Positions 20,125 through 30,984 of a stretch of 64,000 bases of DNA are shown here, piece by piece. The DNA is taken from contig NW_018344286.1 of assembly GCF_002099425.1 (NCBI RefSeq), forward strand, positions 744,001-808,000, in the 5' to 3' direction. The notes beneath the pieces are model-generated. The model made no database searches. It saw nothing but the letters and a program-made list of their open reading frames with translations, and had not been told where the DNA came from. The position numbers and the translations under genes are program-made. This DNA is from Phascolarctos cinereus. Lineage: Eukaryota; Chordata; Mammalia; Diprotodontia; Phascolarctidae. Numbering within the stretch: position 1 is the stretch's first letter; each line of letters starts with the position of its first letter.

Positions 20125-22600
20125 GGCAACCAGAATTTATTATGTGTCAAGCACTGTTCCAAGTTCTGGGGGTACAAAGAAAGGATAAAACAGTCCCTGC
20201 CTGACCTCAGTGTGCTCATATTCTAATGAAGAAGAATATATGGATATAATTATGCTTACAAGGAATATATACTGTGTTAATGGGAAGAAATTTATAAAGA
20301 GAAGACAACAGGAGCTGCAAGGACTGGAAAAAAAGATTATAGTAGAAGGTGGGAATTGAGTCTTGTAGGACACCATGAAAGCTAAGAGGCTGGAGGGGAA
20401 GGCAAAGGACATGCCAAGAAATGTGGACAATCACTTCAGGGAGAGCAATGTAGGGAGATGGGAGAAGGAGTTGGATGTTTGAAGAATTGCAATTCAGCTG
20501 AGGAAGCTGGCTCATATGAGCGTATAGAGAAGAGGAAAGGGTAAGAAAATGAGAATGAGAAGCAGGAGACAGGTCATGCAGACTGAAATGCCAAAGAGAA
20601 GATATGATCCTGGGTCCTGGAGATAATAGAAAGCCATTGGAGCTTACTGAGAAGGGAGGTGGCACAGACCTCTGCTTTAAAAACTGACGTAATAGGAGAA
20701 CTGATGAGGGATTGGAAGGAGGAAGGTTCTGAAGTAGGAAGAACAGTTAGAATTTTATTATAATAGTCCAATTGATAGGTGAAGATGTTCTGAACTAGAA
20801 TTTTAGTTGTATGAGTGGAGATGAGACATGTAAGCAAAGTTGTGAAGGTAGAAAGATTAATGCACAGATCAGATATGTGAGGTAAGTGAGAGTGAGCATT
20901 TGAATATGAGACCAAGGTTTGAGCATAGGTGTCTGGGAGAATGGTGGTGCTTTTGACAGTAATAGGGATGGTTAGATGAGGAGAGGGTCTTGGAGAAAAG
21001 ATAATGTTTTGTATGTGTTGAGTCTGAGATGCCTATGGGTTCATAGACCATTGGAGCAAATTGTTCTCATCTGCCTATTCCACCAGGGTAGTCTTCACAT
21101 GCTTGGGATAGACACCCTCCTAACTCATCAATGGGTTTAGGCCTGCCAGTTACCCTCGACCTGGTTTAGCCCATCTGCCAAGATGATTTACCAAGGTGTG
21201 GCCACCATGCATGCTACAACTTCTTGGAGCCACAGGTGAGAGTTGAGTGCCATGTGAACACCAAAGGTTGGTGGGTATCCCATATTGGAGGTCATCTCAG
21301 AAAGAAGATATAGGAGAGTAGGTTGGAAGGGAGAAAGATCAGGAAAAACCTTCTTTTGAAGATCTGAGCTGTCATATATACATGTTCAAAATTCAAATAG
21401 TCATTTGCAGTTGTTGATACTGAAGCTCAATCAAAAGATGAGATATAGTTACATAGATTTGAGGATCATCAGCACAGAGATGGTCATTGAATCCATGAAA
21501 GCTGATGAGATGGCTAACAGAGATGGTATAAAAGGGGAGGAAAAGGGGGTCCAGGACAGAGCTATAGGGAATATTCACTTTTAATGGACATAACATGGAA
21601 GAAACTTCAGCAAAGTAGAATGAGGAATGAGACAAGTAAGAGAAAAACCAGGAGAGAGTAGGGTCATGAAAACCCCCCAGAAGAGGAGTATCTAGGAGAA
21701 GAGGTTGATGGGCAGTGTCAAAGGCTGCAGAGAGGTCAAGAAGGATGAGGATTAAGAAAAGGCCACTGGATTTATCAATTAAGAGATCATTGATAACTTT
21801 GGAGAGAGTGTTTTTTATTGAATGATGATTCCAGAAGCCAGATTGCAGAGAGTTTAGAAGAAAGTAAGAGGAAAGGAAAAGGAGGCATTGATTAAAATTA
21901 GCCTTCTCAAAAAGTTGAGCCATGAAAGGGAGGAGAGATCTACAATGATAGTGGGGATGAATGGATCAAGCAAGGTTTTTTTTTTTTTAATTGATGGAGG
22001 AGACATTGACATGTTTGTAGGCAACAGAGAAGCAACCAGTAGACTGGGAGATATTGGGGTATTAGTGAGAATGGGGATGATAGAGGAGGCAACGTGCTGG
22101 AGAAGAGAGGAGTAGATGGGATCAAGGGTTCATGTAGCGGAGTCGTCTTGATTAAAAAAAGGACTCCTCTTCAAGTGAGAATGGAATAGAAGAACGATAT
22201 GAAAGGAAGACAAGGAAAGAAGAGGGAGCCCTCACAAAACCCCTGAAATTGCAGTGAAGTAGGAATTGAGGTCCTAGGCTGAGAGAGGGAAAGCTTGAGG
22301 AGAGGACAGTCATTGTATTAAGTGGGGAAGTGATTTATTAGGAGGAAGTAGCTGCTGTGAGAAGAGGGGCTGGGACAGAGACTTGAGGGACACTCACAGC
22401 TAATATGCAGGACCTGGATGAAGATCCAGCAAAGAAGACTGGGAATATGTGATCAGATAGGTAGGAAAAGAACCTAGAGAAAGTGATGTCAGGAAAACCC
22501 AGATTATCCTGGAGGAGAAGGTGATTGACAGTGTCAAAGGCTGGGGAGAGAGAGAGAAAGAGAGAGATGAGGATGGAAAAAAGTCCATTAAAAGAAAGGA
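20125..22600 (-). mobile_element. L2 LINE with reverse-transcriptase segment, antisense
   Basis: The 3' terminus lies at 20125-20310 (AATTTATTATGTGTCAAGCA, GGTACAAAGAAAGGATAAA). The element runs 5'-ward to about 22600. On the minus strand, 21393-21923 keeps a 176-codon frame with RT motifs: LILLDLSAAFDTAHQ (residues 58-72, motif A), VNIPYSSVLDPLF (116-128, replacing the family's VPQGSVLGPLLF) and CADD (150-153, family YADD). Motif B0 is degraded, and Tyr to Cys in the active site suggests a dead copy. A repeat interrupts it at 21040-21372. A short internal region around 22380-22590 repeats the DLSAAFDT-proximal text, so part may be a second overlapping L2 copy. Confidence 0.9.
21040..21372 (-). 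mobile_element. Marsupial interspersed repeat inside L2, inverted copy
   Basis: This is the reverse complement of 24034-24372. The stretch at 21302-21360 matches its partner over nearly 60 bases without a difference (partner GGTTTTTCCTGATCTTTCTC and flanks), and the rest agrees at roughly nine bases in ten by eye. It interrupts the antisense L2 and is younger than it. It lacks the 3' tail found on the other copy. Confidence 0.88.
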
Positions 22601-22629
22601 AATATATTTTTGCCTGTCTTCTTTGGGGT

Positions 22630-22905
22630 CAAGATTGGTTATGACAACACAGCATTCAGCTTTGGTTTAGCCTTCTTTTTGTTTACCTTATGGTTTACTT
22701 TATTACCTTATTATATTACATACAACTGGATGTATCATCTTCCTGATTTTGCTCACTTCTCTCTGTTTCAGTCCAAATGAGTCTTCTTGTGCTCCTCTGA
22801 ATTCCTCATACTGTTATTCCTTATGGCACATTAATATTCTTTTATAAGCACATACCAAAGTTTGGTTATACTTTCCTCAGCTGAAGAGTACACACTTAGT
22901 CTCCA
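22630..22905 (-). mobile_element. L1 LINE 3' UTR fragment, antisense
   Basis: CTTCCTGATTTTGCTCACTT, GTCTTCTTGTGCTCCTCTGA and TTATTCCTTATGGCACATTA correspond to the antisense 3' end of marsupial L1. Confidence 0.6.
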
Positions 22906-22977
22906 GGCTCCTGTCTCTCCAGCTGAGTATTTTTGAGAATAATATGAATAAGAGAACATGATTATTAAAAAAAAAAT

Positions 22978-23430
22978 CTTTGTGAATATCTAGGTAAGCT
23001 ATAGTCACAGTATTCCCCTAATGCCCTCATTTGCTAATCCTGTTAAAAATAATATGGGGCTAGTTTGGAATGAGCTATTTTTGATGAAACCATTCTTTTC
23101 TTTTGGGATTATTCTCTCCATTTCTGTGTGTTTACCAGTAATCTCTTTAATGATTCCTCCCGGAATTTTTACAATAAATTGAAGTTAGTCTCATTAGCCA
23201 ATAGTTTTGGAAACTGGTCATTTTTTAAAAATGGGGATATTTGCCTTTTTCTAATCTTGTGCTACCTCTTCTGTTTCTCATGTCTCTCAAATATTACTGA
23301 CAATAGTTCCACAATCAGATCTTCTAGGCCTGTCAGGTCTTGAAGTTATAGTTCATTTAGGCTGCATGGATTGAATTCATCAAGGGCAGGGAGGTATTCT
23401 CTTACTTTCTCTGATTTCTCTTGAAACCAT
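22978..23430 (-). mobile_element. L3/CR1 LINE RT-region fragment, antisense
   Basis: Left to right it follows antisense L3: ATCTAGGTAAGCTATAGTCA, GATGAAACCATTC, CCAGTAATCTCTTTAATGAT, CAATAAATTGAAGTTAGTCT, GCCAATAGTTTTGGAAAC, then GAATTCATCAAGGGCAGGGA. The minus strand includes a recognisable RLTSIY stretch (family Y-R-P-I-S-L-T-S-V), part of the RT fingers. Dead copy. Confidence 0.8.
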
Positions 23431-23739
23431 TCACGTCTTAGTATCAAGTATGCTCAAAGGTGATTTGTATTAAATTTGAGCTCTTTGAAAATGCCTAGAT
23501 GGTTTTCACATCAATTGTTGAGTGGTCCCACCTATTCCATCTTTATTTTTTTGAAGTCCAATCCTGCGTAGGACTTTACATTTCTCTTCACTAACTTTCA
23601 TTTGAGTAAGTTTATTTCATTGTTGAAGCTTGTAGAAGTCTATAGGAGCTCCAATTCAAATTAAAAAGGTTTGCTTGTTAAGCACTTGCTAACTAGTGTA
23701 TTATCTATTCTTCTTTGTCTTGTGAAAATGATGGCTAGA

Positions 23740-23940
23740 AGAAATGCACCTAAGGGTTGTAGAAAAGAGAGATGCAGAGGAGAGAAAGGTCTTTGTTCAG
23801 ACATAAGAAGGGTATGCTTAGCCCCTCTGGAACACAACCTTAGTGATAATGCTTTTGAGCATTGTTAAGGAGATCTCTTCTCAGGTATGGTTAGGGGTAG
23901 ACGGCTCCTAAGGTCTCTTCCAACTTTCAGCTTTGGCAAA
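23740..23940 (+). mobile_element. L3/CR1 LINE 3' fragment, sense
   Basis: AGCCCCTCTGGAACACAACC followed by GGTATGGTTAGGGGTAGACG and CTCCTAAGGTCTCTTCCAAC resemble the L3 3' end. Moderately diverged. Confidence 0.5.
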
Positions 23941-24029
23941 CTTCCTGCTGCACATGAAAGGTCAAGTCGTTTTTTAGAATAGACCTGTCCACTTCTGCTA
24001 GAAGGTCATCTACTGATTCTTTAGAAAGA

Positions 24030-24640
24030 TTTGCTTCTATATGACAGCTCAAATCTTCAAAAGAAGGTTTTTCCTGATCTTTCTCCCTTCCAACCTACTC
24101 TCCTATATCTTCTTTCTGAGACGACCTCCAATTTGGGATGCTCATCAACCTTTGGTGTCCACATGGCACTCAAATTTCCCCTGTGGCTCCAAGAAGCTGT
24201 AGCATGCATGGTGGCCACACCTCGGTAAACCATCTTGGCAGATGGGCTAAACAAGGTTGAGAGTAATTGGCAGGCCTAAACCCATGGATAAGTTAGGACC
24301 GTATCTATCCCAAGCATGTGAAGACTTCCCTGGTGGAATAGGCATATGAGAACAATTTGCTCTGATGGCCACAAAAGTTGAAGAGTGAAGCAGGCACTGT
24401 GGAGAACTTAGCGCTTGCTCAGACATAAAAGAAGCCAAGGTCACCCATTGCATTCTGGGCCATTCCCAATCATCCTGACTTTTGTCCTGCCATTGTCCTT
24501 AGATGACTGAGGAAGAGTGAGTGAGGCTGATGATTTTGTGTGACTCTGCCTCACTTAAATCCAATTCAGAAATGAGTCAGGACATCACTTGTGATATCAT
24601 TGGGCCTCTTCAAAAACAAAGGATAAACAACAACCTCCAA
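24030..24640 (+). mobile_element. Marsupial interspersed repeat with RTE-like 3' tail
   Basis: The body at 24034-24372 is shared with the inverted copy at 21040-21372. It continues with GGTCACCCATTGCATTCTGG and CTGCCTCACTTAAATCCAAT, then ends ATCATTGGGCCTCTTCAAAA plus an AAACAACAACC tail. Two other elements in the window share that terminal motif (46215-46253 and, inverted, 63785-63835), implying a common retrotransposition machinery. No coding capacity is seen. Confidence 0.82.
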
Positions 24641-24644
24641 TTTA

Positions 24645-25133
24645 TTTTGTACATATCTTGTATTGACATAGTGGTATACATGCTGTCTCCACCATTAAAT
24701 TGTGAGCCTTTTAATGACAAGGATTATTTTTGTCTTTCTCTGTGAAAGAAAGACTCTTCAATCCAGTGACACGGGCCTCCTGGCTGTTTCACAAACAAGA
24801 TACTTCATTTCTTAGCTCCAGGCATTTTCTCTGGCTGTCTTCCATGCCTGGAATGAGCTCCCTCCTCTGTTCTGCCTATTGACTTCCCTGGCTTCTTTTA
24901 TGTCCCAACTAAAATCCCACCTTCTAAAGGAAGCCTTCCCCAACTCCTCTTAATAATTCTAGTGCCTTCATCTGTTAATTATTTCCTATTTCTCCTATAC
25001 GTAGCTTGATTTGTATATATTTATTTGCATGTTGTCTCCCCCATTAGACTGCAAATTTCTTTAGGGAAGGGACTGTCTTTTGCCTCTTTTTGTTTCTCTA
25101 GGACTTAGCACAGTGCTTGGTACCTAGGAGGTG

Positions 25134-25220
<87 letters not shown>

Positions 25221-25315
25221 TCTATCTGTCTGTCTGTCTGTCTGTCTGTCTATATCCCCAATGCTTAACAGCCTGGCACATAGTAGGTGCTTAATGCATG
25301 CTTGTTGATCTGACT
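24645..25315 (+). mobile_element. L2 LINE 3' end, split by a tetranucleotide repeat
   Basis: Sense L2 text: CCAGTGACACGGGCCTCCTG, CTTCCATGCCTGGAATGAGC, CTAAAATCCCACCTTCTAAA, TTTGCATGTTGTCTCCCCCA, then AGCACAGTGCTTGGTACCTA. A (TATC)n tract intervenes and the terminal text is repeated afterwards as CTTAACAGCCTGGCACATAG. The partial tail duplication may be a second L2 end or a repeat-mediated duplication. Confidence 0.9.
25134..25252. repeat. (TATC)n/(TGTC)n microsatellite
   Basis: Two blocks of TATC (about 14 and 7 units) alternate with TGTC blocks. It lies within an L2 tail. The long Tyr-Leu-Ser-Ile open frame is an artefact of the repeat. Confidence 0.98.
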
Positions 25316-25724
25316 TGACTTGCAAGACAGGCTATTCCATGTTGGTCAAAACTTTCTACCAATTTCTACTTGCAACCCTTTAGCCTTCATAGAATACCAT
25401 GGAAACTAGACCCCATATTCATGTTTCAGGATGAGTCTAACCACTGTCTGCAAGTATTTGCCAAAGGCCTTTCAGCTTCTCTCAAAATGTCCTCCTTTTC
25501 AGTTATTGATCTCTTCGAAGGAGTGCAGAGCTCTTTTAAGACTTGCCCCAAGTCTTACAAGACATTAGGCCAACCAATTCCACAAAGAAGCATCACTACA
25601 AAGAGACAGGAGGATCTCTTTCTGTTGAGTTTGCTTCAGGCACGGGAACATTTCCAATATAATTTTTTGTACAGCTTGTGTTTTCTCAGATGTAGACTAA
25701 TATGTGTCCTTTCCTCCTTGTGAC
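25316..25724. other. No assignable feature
   Basis: A 117-codon plus-strand frame spans this stretch, but its sequence shows no domain, and a start codon plus stop by themselves are weak support. I do not call it coding. Confidence 0.35.
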
Positions 25725-25975
25725 TCGTTATTTTGGTTAATTCCATGATGTGAAAGCAAAGCATGTTTACTCAGCCCCTGCCGCTTGTATGATATCACTA
25801 GCAGACACTTACATACATTCTCACTTATTTAACATTTCCAGAATTACATTTAATAACATCACGTTAAGTTAAAATGTGTTTAAACTGCTAATGCACTGGG
25901 TCATTGACTTTAACAATGTTCTCAATTCTACATTTAATTATTGTACAAGCTGGTATTGACGATCACATTTCAGTT
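25725..25975. other. AT-rich repeat-poor block; candidate conserved element
   Basis: No interspersed repeat. Contains GGTTAATTCC, TTTAATTATTGT and a TGATATCA palindrome around 25790. The inference is weak. Confidence 0.2.
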
Positions 25976-26150
25976 GGAGGGATGTAGGAATGCTTTCTTA
26001 GATCATAATAAATGGAACAACTCACTAATGTTCTGGGAGAGACAAAGATGGTGCTGTTTGTAGTAGAGAAAGAAAAAGAGACAGATGGTTGTGTATATAG
26101 AAGTAGAGGGCACCATTTTCTCAATAGTCTTGTGGACCAATGATAAACAC

Positions 26151-26152
<2 letters not shown>

Positions 26153-26190
<38 letters not shown>
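26153..26190. repeat. (TG)n microsatellite
   Basis: About 19 TG units. The adjacent antisense frame is a repeat artefact. Confidence 0.98.
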
Positions 26191-26194
<4 letters not shown>

Positions 26195-26574
26195 AAGGAG
26201 ATGATCAAAGACACACTAAGGGCTCAATATAATCATTTGTACCATTAGCACAGTAGCTTCTCAATAGTGAGAAAAGACAATATCGAGTAAATGTTCTTAA
26301 TGAAGACTGTGAGCTTTCGACAAAATGGCTGTCCCATATTTCCAAGCTCATTCTGAGAAATGAGAATCATTCTTTTTAAAGATGCTCATCATTCTCTCCA
26401 GTGAATTCCACTATACTTTAGTCTTCCTTGTTTTGGGAGACATTGCTCCCTTTCAGTAGCTTAGGCATATACCTATCTAACTATGTCTCTCATATTGGTG
26501 CACTTCTGTCTCTAGGATTCCCAGGGCTTGAAGAAGAGATAAGATAGAGGCCATAGGTGCAAGCTACCCACAGT
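26191..26574. other. No assignable feature
   Basis: No recognised repeat or coding signal. Confidence 0.35.
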
Positions 26575-26960
26575 CATCATTATCAAACCAATATGCAACA
26601 ACCTTTTGTGATGTGCACATGGTTGCATAGTTAATATGTATTGAAGCCAGGATTAGAACTTGTATCATCTGACTTTAGGTCTAGCACTCTTCCTATTATA
26701 CTCTCTTTTTTCTACTAAGAAGCCTTTATCCGAAATCAAATTTCATTGAAAGTACTTATCCAGCACTTACTAGCTGTATGACCCTGGGTGAGTTCCATCC
26801 TCTGTCTGCCTCAGTTTTCTCAACTGTAAAATCATGATAATAATAATGTAAACCTTTCAGGGTTGTTGTGAGAATCAAATGAGATAACATTTGTAAAAAG
26901 CACAGTGCCTGGCACATAGTAGGCTCCTAATAAATGCTTGTTACCTTTCCCTTTATTAAA
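26575..26960. mobile_element. Antisense SINE then sense MIR
   Basis: 26580-26703 is antisense (GCCAGGATTAGAACTTGTAT, TAGCACTCTTCCTATTATAC). 26755-26955 is a sense MIR (CAGCACTTACTAGCTGTATG, GCCTCAGTTTTCTCAACTGT, AGTGCCTGGCACATAGTAGG) with an intact-looking tail. Confidence 0.88.
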
Positions 26961-27059
26961 TGGTGAGTAAATAGAAAATGCGCTAGACTTGGACTATGAG
27001 GACCAACATTTAGATGCCAGCTTTGTCACGCACTACTTAAGTAAATATAGCCGTATTAT

Positions 27060-27475
27060 TGGGTCTGGGGCATGTGAGTTGCTGATGGAGAATGGAGGAA
27101 CTGGGCATGCTCAGTCAGCACAAGAGAAGACTTAAGGTAACAGGATAGCTATGTTCAAGCATGTGAAGGATTATGAAGTGGATAAGAAATGAAGCTTGAC
27201 TTGCTTGTCATCAGAGGACAGAGCCAGGAGGATTGGGAGAAAGCTGCAAAGAGGTGGAATTAGGCTCAGTGGCAGAAAAACCTTTCTGCCCATCAGAGCT
27301 ACCCCAAAGTAGCTCTGCCCTGAGATGCTGGGGCTTCCCTCTTTGGAGGGCTTCATGCAGAGACTGGATGACCACTTGTCACATTTGTTATTGTGGGTAT
27401 TCCTTTGTTTTATAGGTTGGATCAGAGAGTCATTGAGGCTTCTTCTAACTCTCAAATTCTATGATTCTTTGAATG
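27060..27475 (+). mobile_element. L3/CR1 LINE 3' end, sense
   Basis: Landmarks in order: GGAACTGGGCATGCTCAGTC, AGGATAGCTATGTTCAAGCA, GAGGACAGAGCCAGGAGGAT, GGGCTTCATGCAGAGACTGG, ATGACCACTTGTCACATTTG, and the terminal TCTAACTCTCAAATTCTATG. This is a well-preserved L3 end including the ATTCTATGATTCT terminus. Confidence 0.88.
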
Positions 27476-27529
27476 TTCCATTGAAGAAATCAAAGCCATT
27501 TTTGCCTGAAGACAAAATGTTTCAATAGG

Positions 27530-27912
27530 AAGAAGAGGGAAATTTCATTATTTTCAAGTGCTTGAAGGTCTATTATGGGGCGGACTTTGAAAGGTTGCTC
27601 CAAGAGCCACAGATAAAGTTACAAAGAGAAAAAAAAATTAGGCTTGATGTCAAGAAAATCTTCCTAACAATGACAGCTGTCCCTAAGTCAAATGGGTTGC
27701 TTTGAGACCTCATGGGTTCTCTTGTGTCCTCAGAAATCTCAATGCAGAGGCTGCATGAACACTTTAATTTGATTCCATATAATAAATATTTATTAAGCAC
27801 CTACTATATGCCAGCAACTATGCTAAGCACTAGAGATTCAAATAAATCACTGTCCTCAAGGAGTTTACAATCTAAAGGGGGAAGACGACACAGGAAAGGA
27901 AGCTGAAGATGG
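27530..27912. mobile_element. L3 fragment (+) followed by L2 tail (-)
   Basis: 27565-27760 repeats the L3 3' landmarks (TTAGGCTTGATGTCAAGAAA, TCTTCCTAACAATGACAGCT, ATGCAGAGGCTGCATGAACA), a second L3 copy in the same orientation. 27778-27910 is an antisense L2 terminus (TATTAAGCACCTACTATATG, CCTCAAGGAGTTTACAATCT). Confidence 0.82.
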
Positions 27913-28102
27913 GAAAAAGATGATGGGTGGGACAACTTGTGAGAATCTATGGAGTCCAAGGCAAGCACAGTTGGTGATGGAGAATACAGTTATCGGGAAG
28001 GTCATGAGCTCTCAATGAAGGAAGACTTTGGATAAAGTTTGGTTCAGTGGCCTCCTGCCCTCTAATCAGAGGGGAGAGGAAACAGAGTGAGCTGAGAAAA
28101 TG

Positions 28103-28346
28103 TTGTTGTGGTGTTGTTTCTGTTGTGTCCACCTCTCTGTGACACCATTTAGGTTTTCTTGGCAAAGATACTGAGTGGTTTGCCATTTCCTTCTCCAACT
28201 CATTTTATGAATGAAGAACTGAGGCAAACAAGGTTAAGTAACTTGCCCAGGGTCACACAGCTAGTAATTATTTGAGGCTAGATTTTAACTCAGGTCCTCC
28301 TGACTCCAGGGCTAGCGTTCTATCCATTGTGCCACCTATCTGCCCC
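28103..28346 (-). mobile_element. Full-length marsupial tRNA/RTE-tailed SINE, antisense
   Basis: From the tail (TTGTTGTGGTGTTGTTTCTG) through GGTTTGCCATTTCCTTCTCC, ACTTGCCCAGGGTCACACAG and ACTCAGGTCCTCCTGACTCC to the head CTATCCATTGTGCCACCTAT. Imperfect direct repeats CTGAGAAAATG (28092-28102) and CTGAGAAGATATG (28347-28359) are probable target-site duplications. Type WSINE1/MAR1 by memory. Confidence 0.93.
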
Positions 28347-28559
28347 CTGAGAAGATATGGAGTAGCCAGATTTGAGTTATTTTTCATGGTGATGAGATTT
28401 CAGGTGATCAGGTAATCTCGGGGGATAGGGGTAGAGTACTGAGGGCATCAACACCAAGCACAGCTGTTGATGTAGGATGGAGTAAAGTATGTTATTGCAA
28501 GTATGTCTTTTAGTATGGTTTGGACAAGATGGATGCTAAGGTTCCTTCCAAATGACAAA

Positions 28560-28985
28560 TTGTATGATTCTTTTATTTAACCTGTCTCAGCCTCAGTTTC
28601 CTCATGTGCAAAGAAGAGGGTGTTGGACTGGCTGACCTCTTACAACTCTAAGTGTATAAACTTTTAATATGTTTCATTTGTATAGTGGGCTTCAATAGAC
28701 ATAACAATCAAGCATCTATGAAGCACTTAGTAGGTCTCAAGAGGCATGCTTAACATTAAATTACAAAGAAAAAGCCAAAACAATCCCTGCCCTAAGGAGC
28801 TCACATCATAGTGGGAGACAAAGTACATACAAATAGTACATATAAGACACATATAGAGTAGCTGGAAGGCACTTTGGAAGGGATGTGACTGGGAAAAACT
28901 TCCTGTAACAGGCAACTTGTAAGCTGAATCCTGAAGAAATAGAAGGCTTCAAAAAGGCAGAGGTAAAGAGAAAGAATATTTCAGT
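28560..28985. mobile_element. MIR tail (+) and L2 3' region (-)
   Basis: 28582-28665 is a sense SINE tail (CTCAGTTTCCTCATGTGCAA, TGACCTCTTACAACTCTAAG). 28705-28985 is an antisense L2 (CAAGCATCTATGAAGCACTT, CAATCCCTGCCCTAAGGAGC, CTGGAAGGCACTTTGGAAGG). Confidence 0.8.
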
Positions 28986-30254
28986 CACACAATCTCATTT
29001 TATCTTTGCAATAGCATAGTTCCTATTTATATTTTACAGGTGATTGTAATATCTTGTCTGCAGCTCACATGTTGTCCCACAGAAAGCTGCTTTGTGTCTG
29101 AAGCAGTTTTGAAGTCAGCATCTACTTGACATCATAGCTCACGAGCCCCAACCAGTGCCTTTCTTTTACCATAGGTCATTTTATTTCAGAGCAAAAGACA
29201 TTTAACTGAACAACATGGTATGTGAAGTGATAAGAAAGACCCCCTCACCCTAAAATAAAACAACAGACTCTACCATGATTGTAAGCCTACCATTGGAGGA
29301 GGGGATACATATAGGGAACATAGTTATCTGAAGAACATGCATGGAGAGGCACAGATGTAAGGAATACTGATGGCTGGGGCAATTTACGCCTCTAACATGA
29401 TAGAGCCTTTGATGTAGTTTGGTGATGTCATCATGCTGTTCTAAGCTTTGGTCTCTGCTAAACTGCCATATCTTTATGCTATTGTTCAATTGTAGTAGGC
29501 ATACTCACTGAGTTGTTGCAGCAACTGTTAGAAACTCAGCTCTGAAAAGCTAATAGCCCCAGGCTACTTCAGCTCTTTTACGATTCAGACTCCAGTCACT
29601 GGCACACAGCCAGCTAACTAGAATAGTCCCTAGGCAAATAAGTCTGCATTTTGACCTCCTTTTCTTTTGCTGACAATCAGGGATTCTTAACCTACACTCT
29701 TTGTTGTTGTTTTGTTTTAAAGTGTGAAAATTCCTTTCAGATTCTCTCAGTTCCCCAGATGTCAGTTATGTTTTTTGCCAGTCACAGGGCTGATGGCCAC
29801 TATCCTACTCTCTTTATTCCAGAAATCAAATTGTTACTCTCCCTTCAAGAGGAAAATAAGGTTCCATGAATGTAACCAATTAAGCTAAGGTTTACTATGG
29901 CAAAGCCAAGGTTAAAGGGTGGGCTTTTTGATTCCAAAGTGCTTACAAAGTGGTGTGGGCTGATAATATATTGAGAGTGAGGGATAACAGATGTAGAAAC
30001 CAAGTGTTACATCAGTAGCAACAAAATATGAAAATGCCTACAGTATGACGATTTGGGCTTGTTGTTAGATAGATTGTCTTTGAGAGATTCACAGAAGGAA
30101 ATGGACAAGACTGCACAGGATGGATGACAAGACATGGAGGAGTTGTGAGCCGCACGAGTAGCAGGTGTGTTCACACCCATGAGATCATGCGTATATTAGA
30201 GGATTGTGGTACTGATGCAAGACTAAACAAGTGTTTAAATCCCACAATATTTTT
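28986..30254. other. Unique sequence, no gene seen
   Basis: About 1.25 kb lack an evident interspersed repeat. Small open frames on both strands have no domain. It adjoins the AT-rich block below and may belong to the same constrained region. Confidence 0.35.
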
Positions 30255-30690
30255 TTTTTACTTTTTTGGAAAGTTTAAAAATGATTCATGAAGAAAATTG
30301 AATCTCCTTCCTCCAACTTTTTTCATCAAGCATAATGCACAATAAATAGTATAATTACTGCCCGAGGAAGCTGACAGTAAATAATTCTAATCATAACTGG
30401 CTTTCCTTGCTAGTTATTATACAACTGATTCTTTAAACATCTGTCAATAAGCTTTTATGTAACTAGATTCTATTGTGATTAATTAACCCTCTAATTTTTT
30501 CAACTGCAACTGAACTTCTTAATGAAACATATTCATTATATCCTCAGCTCTTTGTCTCAGGCATCTGCAGGCTGTACAAGCCGAACATATTAATTATGAT
30601 AAATAAAAAATAAGGAAAGCAGCAGGTGTGCCCTGATGCATTCTACAAAGATGCATTTTTAAAAAAATTTCCTTCGCTTCCTCAGCTCCT
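30255..30690. other. AT-rich unique block with homeodomain-type motif cluster; candidate conserved non-coding element
   Basis: A repeat-free, strongly AT-rich stretch containing ATTAATTA (30478-30485), TATTAATTATG (30588-30598), a MEIS-like CTGTCAA (30441), TAATTACTG near 30352, CTAATCATAACTGG near 30388 and GATAAATAAA. Texture and motif density are those of vertebrate developmental enhancers, and no coding frame is supported. Enhancer status is inference. Confidence 0.35.
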
Positions 30691-30897
30691 GCTGGGGGGT
30701 TGGGGGATGGGGCTTCAGGCACTGGGCTATAAACATTGCTGGGCATATTCCCTGGAGGGTCCTTCCCTGGGTAAGCACCAACCTGTGTGACCACTTGAGT
30801 TGCATTATTAGAAAGTTTAGAAAAAGGAATAAGGCCATGAATATGGCTCCTTCACTCTGGTTTGTTAGAGCCTAGAGAAATACACATGAACCAAAGC

Positions 30898-30899
<2 letters not shown>

Positions 30900-30936
<37 letters not shown>
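30900..30936. repeat. (TG)n microsatellite
   Basis: About 18 TG units. Confidence 0.98.
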
Positions 30937-30937
<1 letters not shown>

Positions 30938-30984
30938 GGCTGTAATAATAATCATTTACATTCATAGTGTACACTGTGATCATA

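Noticed and set aside
21393-21923. 176-codon minus-strand frame as a host gene
   Set aside because: It carries RT motifs (DLSAAFD, CADD) of the L2 clade and lies in an L2 whose ends are visible.
23560-23645. Possible second L3 antisense piece
   Set aside because: The match is short and out of order relative to the L3 at 22978-23430, so too weak to list.
25134-25252. Regular short repeat resembling a CRISPR array
   Set aside because: Simple TATC/TGTC microsatellite without spacers, in a vertebrate genome.
25370-25723. 117-codon plus-strand frame
   Set aside because: Sequence looks random, no known motif, no poly-A signal or splice structure.
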